The translations under genes and the position numbers were made by a program. The notes beneath the pieces are model-generated. The model did not search any database and was not told where the DNA came from. It worked only from the letters and a program-made list of their open reading frames with translations. This document shows, piece by piece, positions 50,488-61,900 of a stretch of DNA of 64,000 bases (position 1 is the first letter of the stretch; each line of letters starts with the position of its first letter). This stretch comes from Halichondria panicea. Its lineage: Eukaryota; Porifera; Demospongiae; Suberitida; Halichondriidae. The DNA is taken from contig NC_087377.1 of assembly GCF_963675165.1 (NCBI RefSeq), positions 9,379,122-9,443,121 on the forward strand, read 5' to 3'.

Positions 50488-51035
50488 TACAGTACTTTTC
50501 AAGTAGGTTGAATCATTCAAAGTTGAATGTTGAAGTGAGTACTCACTCCACTAAACCACAAAACAAAGCTGATCATGATTATGATCTACCCACAAGCTTC
50601 ATGTACAAATGTATGTGTATCTTTGGCTTGAACTTCTCCTAAGTAAGTGCCTAGATTTTCACAAAGAGTATCTGTAGCACTGTTACAGATTCAACATAGG
50701 ATGAGGACCATGCATGCCTTTGCTACTTTGGCTCGACATCTCCACTTCTCCCGAACAAATGCTCTATTCTTTTACAGTACTTTTGCTGATGTACATATTT
50801 CTCTTACTTGGTTTGTGTAGCAACTAGCAACACTCTGCACCTCAAGTCATTTGAATATGCATCTAGATGAACACCCACACATGTAGTCAGTGCTGTGTAT
50901 TATCATGCATGGGCATCATCACACTGACAGGCTGTGACAGCCACTTACAGTTGTATCAGCTTTGTGGTTTAGTGGTGTGAGTACTCACTTCAACATTCAA
51001 CTTTGAATGATTCAACCTACTTGAAAAGTACTGTA
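50488..51035. mobile_element. TIR element with ~75-base arms
   Basis: TA-flanked ends CAGTACTTTTCAAGTAGGTT and a near-perfect inverse at 51,034. Identity continues for about 58 bases and then with small gaps through 'ccactaaaccacaaa'. Interior has no transposase. Arms this similar suggest a young insertion. Confidence 0.8.
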
Positions 51036-52493
51036 TTATACAATCTACTATAAAAATTAGATCGACAACAACAAATCCACAAAATTAAAATTTACACAAT
51101 TTGATATAACAAGAATATAAGGCAGTTTCAAGTTACTCTTGTGTAAGGCATCCTATAAATCACAGCCAACTGCGCTGCGACTGCATTGAGAATTTATAGA
51201 TGAATTATGTCTGAGCAGTTTAATAGACATGTTTCGATGCTGCTATGGGGATACAACACACAAACAGGGCTGGGGGCATAGATATATAAACACACGGCGG
51301 GCCTGGGGTGGAGTCCACTAGATCTAGCTTGATAGATCTAGTTCCATAAATTAACAAATGGGGACTTGTGAATTTGGGTGATTGCATATTACAGCCTATG
51401 CCATGTTCTACTGAATAGATCTAAAAACTGGCTAACCTTTAGCACATGCTGTTGTTTGGGATCAGAACAGTCTACTGGCAGTCTAAGAGTCGAGTTGCAG
51501 AGAAGAAGACTGCATTTGTGTGTGTGCGCACACATGGCAAGGGGAGGCTCTGGATCACATGATTAATTTTTCTGCAATGCAGTTGCAGCTGCTCTTCTAT
51601 TTCTTTTGAGATCAAGTCCTTAGAAAATTCTTCAGATCGTGCTGTCCTTTGCACTTTGAGCTCCAAAGGAGAGCAGAAGTCTCAAGTCATCAATACCAAA
51701 AGTAAGAGTGAACTACTGTAGACGTCTATATAGAGGGAAATTTTGCATCGATTTAAAGCGACCCTCCATTGGCCAAATATGCGACACCCTCGATCTTTTC
51801 CCATTTTCTGACCTCTAAAAGTAGTGTGCTGCATTGACAATTATTTTTTTATGTAACGTCCTAAATAGAGGTCAAACCATAGCCTTGATTCCAAGCCGTA
51901 AGAAACAATGTAATTTAAGTGGCCAAAAATCAAGGATAGTAGAGTAACCTACCTCCAATTAGATGCGACCCTCTAAATATGCGACACCAGGACTTCGGGT
52001 GGGTGTGGTTTCTTGGCATTGAAATGCAAATACAGTCTTATAATCACAGCGCCACTCTAATAGAAGCGCCAAGTTCACAAAATAATTTTAATTTTATTCC
52101 AATTAAACACCAAGTAAATTCTGGAATTATTTTTTGCTGGGGTATGATTTCTGCTCTCACTTTGTAAGAATGTATAGACTGCATGGGGGACGATAGAACA
52201 ACTTGATGTATTTTACATGTACATGCATGTATGCATGCAGCGACTGCTCAATAGTTCTATTCATAGTGATGATCATCTTTGCCATCATTCTGTGCTACTG
52301 GGACAAAACAAGAAGTAAGTGATTTTTTCTCACTTCTAGGTTGTGTGGAATTACAGAACTGAAAGTATCATCATGAAATTGAATTTGTTTATGCTGACTC
52401 AGAACATTCTTGTGTACCCAATGTTTACATAGCTAAATCTCACATCAATAATCTTCTACAACTGAGACAAGCACCTTGTGATCTACTGGAAGA

Positions 52494-55400
52494 ATGAGGA
52501 TTGTACCTTCATATGTAAGAGATGTAACAAAAGCTCTGTGTTAAGTTTTGTTTTCTCCCAGATTTTCTTGGTTGTGTTGAACCTTCACCAAAAAGGCACA
52601 AGTAAGTTAATTACTAACTGGTAAAAGTCCAGAAGCAAGGTACATATAATAGTTTAAATCAGTTGTGATGCAGATGCTGTGAGCAGTTTAGCAGTCAGTA
52701 GCGGTGGTGGCACTGTGATTGATGGGGCCCTCCAATTGTGTCCAGGCACTACCGTCAGCCTCACCTGTTCTCATGACAGCACTAGCGATCTGACTCGTTG
52801 GGAAATTGGTGCTCCCATAGAGTGTACTGCCATTGCTCCCCACACTACCAACCCAAGCATTGCTCTGTGTGGAAATTCAACCATTAATATGGTCAGTGCT
52901 ATGAATCAACCCACAAGGATGTCTACTCTTATATTGGCAGTCACTGAGTCACTGAATGGTACTGTGGTGACTTGTTATGCTGGTGGTTCTACATCTGATC
53001 CTCAAGCTGGGAACTTAACTATACAAGTTATTGGTGAGATACTATTCTATCGTATAGCGAGTAATTTTCGTGTACATTATCAGGAGTACATTAAGGATAG
53101 TAAGCAACTACTATACACCGTATAGCGGGTATATTTCGAGGGTATAAACCCCGGACAGAGTCAGACAACAATGGGTTTGTATGGGCTGTATAGTAGTTGC
53201 TTACTCTCCTTCATGTGCTGCTGATACCATAATTATAGTGCTCAAGAACCCTCAGAAGAAATTTTCACGTTTGTTGTGTGTAATTGTAATTATTATATGC
53301 GTTTTAATGCTACTCACCAACAGCTTTTTGGAGTTTCTCCTAGTTTTAATTTTTTTCGTTAACTGCCCTCGAAAAAATTGTGACATTTTGCACCTCACAA
53401 ACATTTCCTGCTATACTCGTACACGAAATGGTGCATCAAACGGAATCAGTAATACTTCCTTTTGTCACCCAGGTCCTCCTTCCACTCCAACTGTTGACAG
53501 TATGGAATATTCAGTGGGCGACTCAACTACCGGACGATTCAGACTCTTGGTCAGCAGTAGCGGAAGGTTTAGGACAGAGGTCGCTATTTCTGCCGGTGTG
53601 GTTGGAGGCAGTGGCACAGTGGAAGTGACCGACAACAACATCACTGTGACTGGATTAAGCTACACTGGGTCTCACACTGTCAGTGTAGTGGCTACCAGTG
53701 CTGTGTGTCCAGGAGTGCTGAACAGCATCACTGTCGTTCCTGTGGTGTTCAACATAGCATGTGAGTGGAACACCAAAGTTGATATTTTTTAATTTATAAT
53801 TAATACTTTTTCTCAGCCCTTGTACTGACTCAACCCACTGGATCCGTTGTCTGTTCCAATCCGTCATTGCCAATCAGTGGGTCATGGAGTGCGATGGAGG
53901 GAGTAAGTGAATGATTACTTACATGAAATAGTAGAACTGTCTAATTATTCATAAATTATATACGTCACATGCAGGTGCAGACCAGCTTTGACCCAGCAGT
54001 TCAGTTGACTCCTCCCCCAATTGATACACCGATCATAACCTACACTTTAGCCGGGCGTAATGACAGTGCAGTATTTGTTCCTGATTCATCCTACATGTAC
54101 CAGCTCTCAGGGATGAACACAGTGGAGAATGATGTGTACACTTTCACTGTGACTGTGACTAATGCAGCTGGACCCAGCAGTCAAGTATCTGAAGGAGTTG
54201 TTGGTAAGCTTTAAAAATCTTGTGATGAGAACTTCTGTTATGTTAACTGTATATACTCTACCCTGTAGTTACTCCATTTGTTGTTGATGAGAGTACGCTG
54301 GAAACAATGAATTGCCTCACCTTCTCTCTCGGTCAAAACTGTGCTTCTGAGCCAAGTGGGAACTTCATCGTTCGGTTTGAACAAGGAAATGGTGTTTGTC
54401 GAGACTTGGTTCTGTCAGATTTCAGCATATCCACCATACAACTGATGCCTCGGTCGGCTTGTGCACCCGTGGCTTCATCCACTAACCTTTGTTATCGTGC
54501 AACTCTGATGTATAATGGGATAATAATTGATACTCAGACTAATCTCAACTTTAACACATGCCCTGTGAGTGCCCTCTCGTCAGTCATGGGCAGTGGAGTG
54601 TCTATGCAGCTGGACGGGGAAGTTACTAATGGCACTGTGTCTCACATCACCACTGCTACTCTGAGCTGCACCTCGGCTATCTATGATTTGATTGGTTTAC
54701 CTCAAATCACATGCATTGATGGAACTTGGGAAACAGATGGATTGAGATCATGCACATGTAAGTTGCATGTATTAATCTTAGCGCTAGAACAGTCTATTTT
54801 TTGGTAGCTCTAATTGTGTGCCTCCAAGCTATTTATTGCTGCAATTTGAATGTGCCCATTACTCTAAATGAAGCACCACCTAAAGCTACCGTATAGCGTG
54901 TAATTTTCGTGGGGCAAAATATTCGTGGTTTTCGTGGTTGGAGGTCTGACCACGAATATTTTACCCACGAATGAAACGACCTTGCCTACCTTTACCTGCA
55001 AGTGCAAACAGCAACCACGAAAATATTACCCACGAAATATCTCAATATTGCTGAACCACAAATATTTTGTCCCCCGAAAATTACCCGCTATACGGTATAG
55101 GTATAACATAATACATGTGTGTATAAAAACCCTGTTTTATTTGTGATGGCACCTTTATTATTACGGATCATTGAGCATTGTACATGTATTTACACTTTTC
55201 TGCAGTGGCTGTTTGGCTGATTGTGGTGATTATTCTTATAATACTGGCACTAGCTTGTGCAATTGGAATTGTCTGTGGATTACTAACAGCTCGATGCCTG
55301 CCCTCTCTTCTCAACGGACTTGTAGAAAGTAAGTGAATTTAAATTTATAGTTCGGAACTATAACTCTCATATTTATTTTCAGAGAAATGTTGGGCAACTT

Positions 55401-55843
55401 TGGTGATTATTCTCCTTGTCTTCTTGTTCTGTTTTGGTGTCGGGGTGCTCTTTTACATTTGTTGCTGTAAACAAGGTAAAAAGAACAGTTTTTGCTCCTA
55501 GGTAGTAGGAGGTGGATGCTTACAAACGATATTGTATCACTGATGCATGCTGACATGTGCATGCTTATGCATGTACTTCCTTTTGAAACATCATGCACTG
55601 TAAACGTACAATCATATAGATTACAAATCGAAGTCGGACACAGTTCCCGCTGAAACAGGACTCAGTCTGCCAGTTACGATATACGAAGAACTAGAAGACA
55701 TACCAGACCCCCACACTCAGCGCAACCTCATTTATGACCGTGTTCAACAGTCAGCTGACCCAAGAAGACCAATATACGAGGACATTAAACCAGACCCCCA
55801 CACTCAGGGGAACGTTGCTTATGGACATGTGCAATTCAATTAG
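52494..55843 (+). CDS. Receptor R4: complete Ig/FN3/sushi-like receptor with two TM exons and four-tyrosine tail
   Basis: Ten exons join without a lesion: 52494-52514, 52562-52601, 52674-53033, 53473-53760, 53817-53902, 53975-54203, 54269-54757, 55206-55328, 55383-55475 and 55620-55843; 650 aa. Signal peptide MRIVPSYIFLVVLNL; Ig-like domain at 21-140 (LTCSHDS...VVTCYAGG); FN3-like segments 141-341; a 163-residue exon with a C-terminal sushi-like block (LSCTSA...ITCIDGTW...C). Hydrophobic segments follow in exon 8 (VWLIVVIILIILALACAIGI) and exon 9 (TLVIILLVFLFCFGVGVLFY, then CCCK). Exons 8 (123 bases) and 9 (93 bases) are both symmetric phase 1. Tail tyrosines: IYEEL, LIYDRV, IYEDI and VAYGHV. 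The ectodomain is R1-like, the tail R3-like. Best-supported full model in the cluster. Ligand and partners unknown; a cell-surface receptor signalling through SH2 proteins is inferred. Confidence 0.9.
54887..55097. mobile_element. MITE family 3 copy in R4 intron
   Basis: Ends TACCGTATAGCGTGTAATTT and the inverse ...ACCCGCTATACGGTA. It lies just upstream of the first membrane exon of R4 and is close to identical in reverse to 34,946-35,156. Confidence 0.8.
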
Positions 55844-56780
55844 TTTCATAAACTGTGAGTCCTTTGATTACTGTCCATTGTTTTTGATGACTTTAATTTT
55901 CTTGTTTACACGTTTTTAGCAGTCTGTACAATTCATGAATTCTTACTTTGCATATTTTAAGTGTTTGAGTGGAGAGCTTAACCATTTACCTGCCAAATGA
56001 TTCTCGCTAAAATTTCAATCTCTGCTATATACCTAGCCCGATTCACATGCACATTTCTGCAACAAGCTGTCACCCATGCACTGACCTCAATTTTGGACCC
56101 TTTTTTCCCCATTGGTAACCTAATTTAGCCACACCCAATACCGTTTAGTGAAACCCCTCCCCTTTTCTACATAATGGCCGGAAAGTGCAGGGATTTCTTA
56201 ATGTTTTCGATAGCCTCTTGAAACTGCAGGACAACGTACACTTGTCAGGATATGATGAGGTTGGTACCAAACTGTAGCGTATACACCCTCGGCTATACAT
56301 GCAAATGATGTCTCAAGGGTGCTGAACCAACCCTTAAGATTCCCCCCATATAAGTTTGGGTGAGGGGTACGCCAAAACACGGGCGGGGCTTTACTACGTG
56401 CGTCGATTTTAGTAACTTCGTGTGCTCTCTGTGACATTTGATGACTCAATATTGAGTCAATAGCAGGTAAAGATAATCACTATTGAAACATATACACTGC
56501 GATGTGATTGTTAGTATTGAATATACCATCTACTATGCAGTCAAAACTACTGAATGCAAACATAAAATTATACACACTAAACAAATGCTAACATGCAAGT
56601 AATCATAAAGAAAGTGGCTATCTGTCCGGTAACTGGCTTCACTATTGTCTGGAATCCCTCATTGCGCATGTGTATGACCTTAATTTGAACTGACCGCGTT
56701 ATATCGTAGTTAGCCTTTCCTCACGAGTGGTTCTACTGTAGACACAAGATACCTAGACTCTAGTTAATTATTTGTGTGAT

Positions 56781-56967
56781 TACGGTATAGCTGGTTATTT
56801 TCGAGGATTGACGAAAATTTAGTGCCTCGAAAATACATCCGGTACCTCTCTACTGTAGGGGTGTGGCCATTTGAACGTCTATCCTCGAAAATAAAATCCT
56901 CGAAATGTTTAAAATTGGGCAATCCGCAAAAATGTTGTGCCTCAAAAATAACCCGATATATACGGTA
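56781..56967. mobile_element. MITE family 3 relative
   Basis: Ends TACGGTATAGCTGGTTATTT and inverse AAAATAACCCGATATATACGGTA region; the interior uses 'ctcgaaaat' where other copies have 'cacgaaaat', so this is a distinct subfamily. Confidence 0.6.
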
Positions 56968-57001
56968 TTATATTTGGACACATACTCACCAATTGATAAA
57001 T

Positions 57002-57735
57002 CGATGACAGTTAAAATATAGGCTCTTTGCCTTTTTTTAAAATCTTCAGCTCGTTTGTAGGAGACAGATTCCGTAACATTATGACTGATTAATGACACCT
57101 CAATAACAACTTTTAAACATTAACAATCTTTACCTGGTACAAGGAGAGTGTGATGATATTATATTTAAATGATGATCCAGTCATAGTTTATTGGTGTAGT
57201 GATGTCAGCTCCAGGTGTCTTGCGTGAATACACAAATTCTTATGTTGTTAATTTGGTCACCCTTGAAGTTTGGCCGCAATATATAGCGAGGTGACTGCAT
57301 GCATTTCAGAAAATAGTCGCGGCTAAATATAGCGGTGCCTCAGTGCCTCAAATCTAATAACTGATTTTGCCGCTCTTTCTTAAATTTAATGTTTTGTGTT
57401 CTACAGCTCAGTAATGTAGAATTAACGCACTTTTTAATAACCCGATATATACGGTATTTTACATACTCACCAAAATGATTAATCGATGACAGTTAAAATA
57501 TAGGCTTCTTTGCCTTTTTTTTTAATCTTCAGCTTGTTTGTAGGAGACAGATTCCGTTAGCACTGATTAATGACACCTCAATAACAGCTTTTAAACATTA
57601 ATGATCTTTACCTAATACACCGGTACAAAGAGAGTGTGATGATATTATACTTAAATGATGATCCAGTCATAGTTTATTGGTGTAGTGATGTAAGCTCCAG
57701 GTGTCTTGCGTGAATACACAAATTCTTATGTTGTA
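57002..57735. repeat. Tandem duplication, period about 480 bases
   Basis: Segment 57,002-57,246 ('cgatgacagttaaaatatag' to 'acaaattcttatgttg') recurs at 57,484-57,735 in the same orientation with few changes. The spacer holds worn MITE family 1 sequence. No coding function seen. Confidence 0.8.
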
Positions 57736-58950
57736 AATTCTCATTAATTCGGTCACCTTTGAAGTTTGGCCGCAAGAATTTATGAAAACACGTAACTATA
57801 AAACCCTTCATGTTTATCATGTTATTCAGACAACAATAATTATACACTTCCTAAGTAAACTTGAATGTTAGCTTTCATAAGAAAATTAATGCAACCATAA
57901 ACATACGCCACGCATGCATAGCAAATTCCTGATCGAACGAGGAAAGCCATGCAGTATGCACGTTAATTCTTTTCTGCTATTTAAATTCAGAACTTTGAGC
58001 CCCAGGTCGTAAGGAAACCGCTCCCAATATGTAATCATCATCTATATACACTAATTTTTGGGCAGCATGCAGTTATACCTATTACATAATTACACAGTGC
58101 ATGGCTGCATGGGGGAATTTGGTTCAACAACACTTGAGATTATAGATCGATGTGTATACATTGCAATAGTGGTCTTCAAAAGGTAAATGCTGTAATAATT
58201 TATTTACAGATGTATATACAAAATGTAAGACGTTGAATGCCTTCCATGCAGACTCTGCTACCACACATAGCGAAAGGGATACTGAGAAAATTTGACGAAT
58301 GTTTTAATTTGGCGATTTGGCAAATTATACTGAAAATCGCTGAATCAATAAAGGGAGCAATGATTACGAGTCATGAGTTAAAAATTACAATTCTAAGAAA
58401 ACAGATGAAGGGAAGGTCTTATCATATCCTAAATCTACCACATTATTGTAGAACCGAAAAATTTGGTGGGTGTTTTAATTTGGCAAATTTTACGAAATTT
58501 TAAATCGCCAAATTAAAGTTTTCCAGTGGACACCCGCGTCAATGCTGTACTATAGCCACGCCTGAGACGCCAAATTAAAAAGCGCCAAGTTGGTTCAAAT
58601 GGCTTATTCTCCAAATATAATATACCCCCCAGTTACACGGTATGCACACTGGGCATTAGGTCGAACACAATATTCTAGGTGCTACATTTGTTCACTAAAG
58701 CCAAGGCCGTGAAGGTACACACTTTTCCTAATATTGTCCTGTGCAGGTGTTCGAGACCCACAAATGTAACGTTTATATCTGTACTCAGTCGCAATTTGTG
58801 TACATTTTTAAGACTAGAGTTTGATACCTATGAACTAGCTTGTAGTGATAATAATTACTATATAGTGCATGAATATACACAGGGAGGATAAAAAAAAACT
58901 GACACTAATTTTACTCTAAAACACCATAATTCATTGTATGCCGCTTGGAG

Positions 58951-61900
58951 CTAATGAAACTGCACGTGTCCATAAGCGAGGTTTCCCTGAGTGTGGGGGT
59001 CTGGTTTAATGTCCTCGTATACTGGTCCTCTCCGTTCAAGTGGAGCTTGTAATTGTTGAACATGGCTGTACGCAATGTTTTCTTGAGCCAGGGAGTCTAA
59101 TATCTCTTCGTATATCACAGGTGGCGGTGAACTCATTTCAGTTCCAGTTAATTTCTCAGACCTCCTGCAATTATGCAAAGGCAATCATCACATGCTAACA
59201 AAAAGTTGTTGAATTACAATGCTTAAACAAGTATAGTCAAATGCGTGGGCAGGAATATGGTCTAATCAGTAAGGCTTCTGTTGACAAACATGGAGATAAA
59301 TAACAGCTGACTGTATACATTGAACACCACACACAGGACAGTGAGGACACTCACAAGTACTTAGTTAACCATAGATAAAGGAAGAGAGAGATTGAAAACA
59401 GAAGTGGTGCACGTGATTATTTACCATTAGTTCTACACAGAGGCCCCGAAAACTATCTCCTATTGTTTGCCGGGTAACTTGCTCGAAATAATTATGTTTC
59501 CTCGAGACATCATCCCCTCAGCAATTTATAACACACCTATTCTGTGAGCCATGTCTGGTACTAGCTAATGACTGACCACACCCAGTAGACATGCTTCAAA
59601 GTGGGTATTTTATTGCTATAACGTGCAAGCGTGCAGGATAACTTCTGAAATAGGTATAGATCTTTAACTAGAAGTAAGCTGCACAGAATGAGCACATTTG
59701 CTAGTGATGTGCAGAAGTATGCATCAGCTTGGCTACCTCGCAAAGCCACTCTCATTACAGATAAGGCTGCTTAAGACAGCCTCAATTGAACCGCAGGGAA
59801 GAGCAGATGTTCATTCAAGGGTACTTTTGTTTCTAATGCCTTATCTCTGGCATAACAATCAATAAAGCTGATATAACAAGGTCACTGCAAATGATACAGA
59901 CCGTAGTTTCCCGCCGTGAATGTTTTTGTGGTTGTTATATGAAATTCATCGATGAATCGAATGATATTCATGGTATTGAATAATGATCCAGCGAACACAT
60001 ACAATTCACAGAAGTCTCTGATTAAAGTATAAACCCTCATTCGAGTGCATGGCCTAACTATATAAATTATATTCAGGGTGTCATACAGGATTTTAAAGTA
60101 GGGGGGGGGGGTCTAAAAGTTATCAGAAGATTTCAACTGTATTTTCAATATACCTTGTGAGCATAATATATAGCTGGCTATGCTCAGTACAGTAGCGGGA
60201 AAAAAAAGTACCCGTTCCGTTTACGTAGTACGTCCTTAGTACGCTGGTACGTTGCAAAATAAACGCTAAAAGTATGCTCAAGCTACGCTACATACCGTTG
60301 TGTTTTTTTAACCGTTGTTAAATTTTCCTTCGGCCACACCCATGCAGCTCTGCACGCAGCTTGCTAGCTAGAACTTTTGCAGCAGTTAGCTGTTAGATAT
60401 TATAGCTAGCTAGCTAGCGTTTTCTAACCTTGAGATAAAACTTCATAGAGACTGCATCCTTTTTGATGAGAAAGTTAAAGAACCTGTGAATGGTGCGTTT
60501 TATGTCTTTGTTGTAGATCTAGAGCTAGACTACAGCTAGACATAGCCATAGTATAGCTAAGTAACTAGTCTAACTACGACAGTACTAGGATTGTCTTTTT
60601 GTTCGTTTTCTAAAACTTTTCTAAAACGTACTCGCAACGTGCAACGGTAATTAGCAACGGTACGGTAAATTCAACGCTTTTGATACGGTGTCAAAACGGA
60701 AACGCTTCGAACGTACTACGTAAACGGAACGGGTACTTTTTTTTACCGCTACTGTAGCAAATTGGGGGGGGGGGGGGGTTTGAGCCAGCTTCCCCCTGTA
60801 TGACACTACTCTGGCTATATTCAAGCACAGCACTATCCCCAGACAGGAATACAGAGAATCTGCAGTTCTGTATAACCAGAAAAATGTGGCTCTAACAATT
60901 TGGTTGGTCAGACATGGGGGAAGAGTCTGGCTCAAGACTATAAAATCATGCACTGGTCTCAAGACTCACTCTCACTAACTCACCCCTTTGGATCTTCATC
61001 TTCGACTGATCTTCATACTTTTTCTTCTGAGTTTCTATAAGTATACAGTGAAGAGGATTATGATAAAATCGTAATATAGCAGCTTACCTCTCTGACTATA
61101 TATAGTTTACTAGGCGTAAATAAGATTATCTACCCTCACCCCTAAATTCTACCCTCTATGCACCCCTATAAGAACCAAAAACAAAATTCCTTAAGAGTTA
61201 AGCTAGAGTATTAGCTATGCAGACAAGCAATTGTGTCAGTATACACAACGTACCTTTCTTGTTCTTCACACAGCAGTAGCCAATGAGAATACCAATTCCA
61301 AAGCCAAACACGATTATAAGAAGAATGACCAACAGTAGAGTGCCACACTTTCCTACAATGAACATATACAAATACATACACCAATCTATAGGGTTGATTA
61401 ACAATTGACTTACTTCGTCGAATTCCTTGTACACATATCCCACAAAAATGAGTGAGCAATATTCCCACAATAATTCCAATAGCAAAGGAGAGGACAACCG
61501 CACTTATACTGACAACTATAACCAAACTTGGATTGTCTGGTGGTATAACAAAATCACCTGAGCGGAACATTCCCACCACCTTAAATAATAGTTCTCCTTG
61601 GTTGAAGTACATGTAAATGGAATAACAATAAGTTGAGTTAGGTTGTAGAGATGTCAGGACAACTTTCAGAGTATCCCCAGCCATGCCATTATTAGCTGAC
61701 ATCACAGTGTTGGCATCACAGTTAGGCGTTATTCCGTACGTCACTGTCAAACCGGTCGAGCCTTGGAAACCACTGGACAGATGAGCTGACACATTTAGCA
61801 TTCGAATCTATTACAACAACTGTCAGAGTCACTAGTGAAGAGATAGCGATTGGCACTGCAAAAAAATACTCAGTAGTTAAACTGCATGGATGAACAATAT

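Larger units (their letters stand above)
47951..52493. other. Intergenic region between R3 and R4
   Basis: The start codons of R3 (-) and R4 (+) face away from each other across 5 kb. Apart from the elements listed separately it is AT-rich with no supported exon. A minus open frame at 51,472-51,666 (ELKVQRTARSEEFSKDLISK) looks faintly coding but lacks splice partners. Confidence 0.45.
55844..58349. other. Intergenic region between R4 and R5
   Basis: The 3' ends of R4 (+) and R5 (-) converge here. No supported exon. A block at about 56,020-56,380 is an inverted relative of 38,640-38,940. Fragments of MITE family 1 lie at about 57,245-57,340 and 57,745-57,775. Confidence 0.45.

Noticed and set aside
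51472-51666. Minus-strand 64-codon frame (ELKVQRTARSEEFSKDLISK start)
   Set aside because: Looks mildly coding but has no splice partner or family match; may be a relic exon.
52242-52313. Hydrophobic segment DCSIVLFIVMIIFAIILCYW between tgcag and gtaagt upstream of R4
   Set aside because: It could be a membrane exon, but its exit phase (1) does not fit the next R4 exon, and R4 already has a complete signal peptide starting at 52,494. Possibly a relic of another receptor; not supported enough to call.
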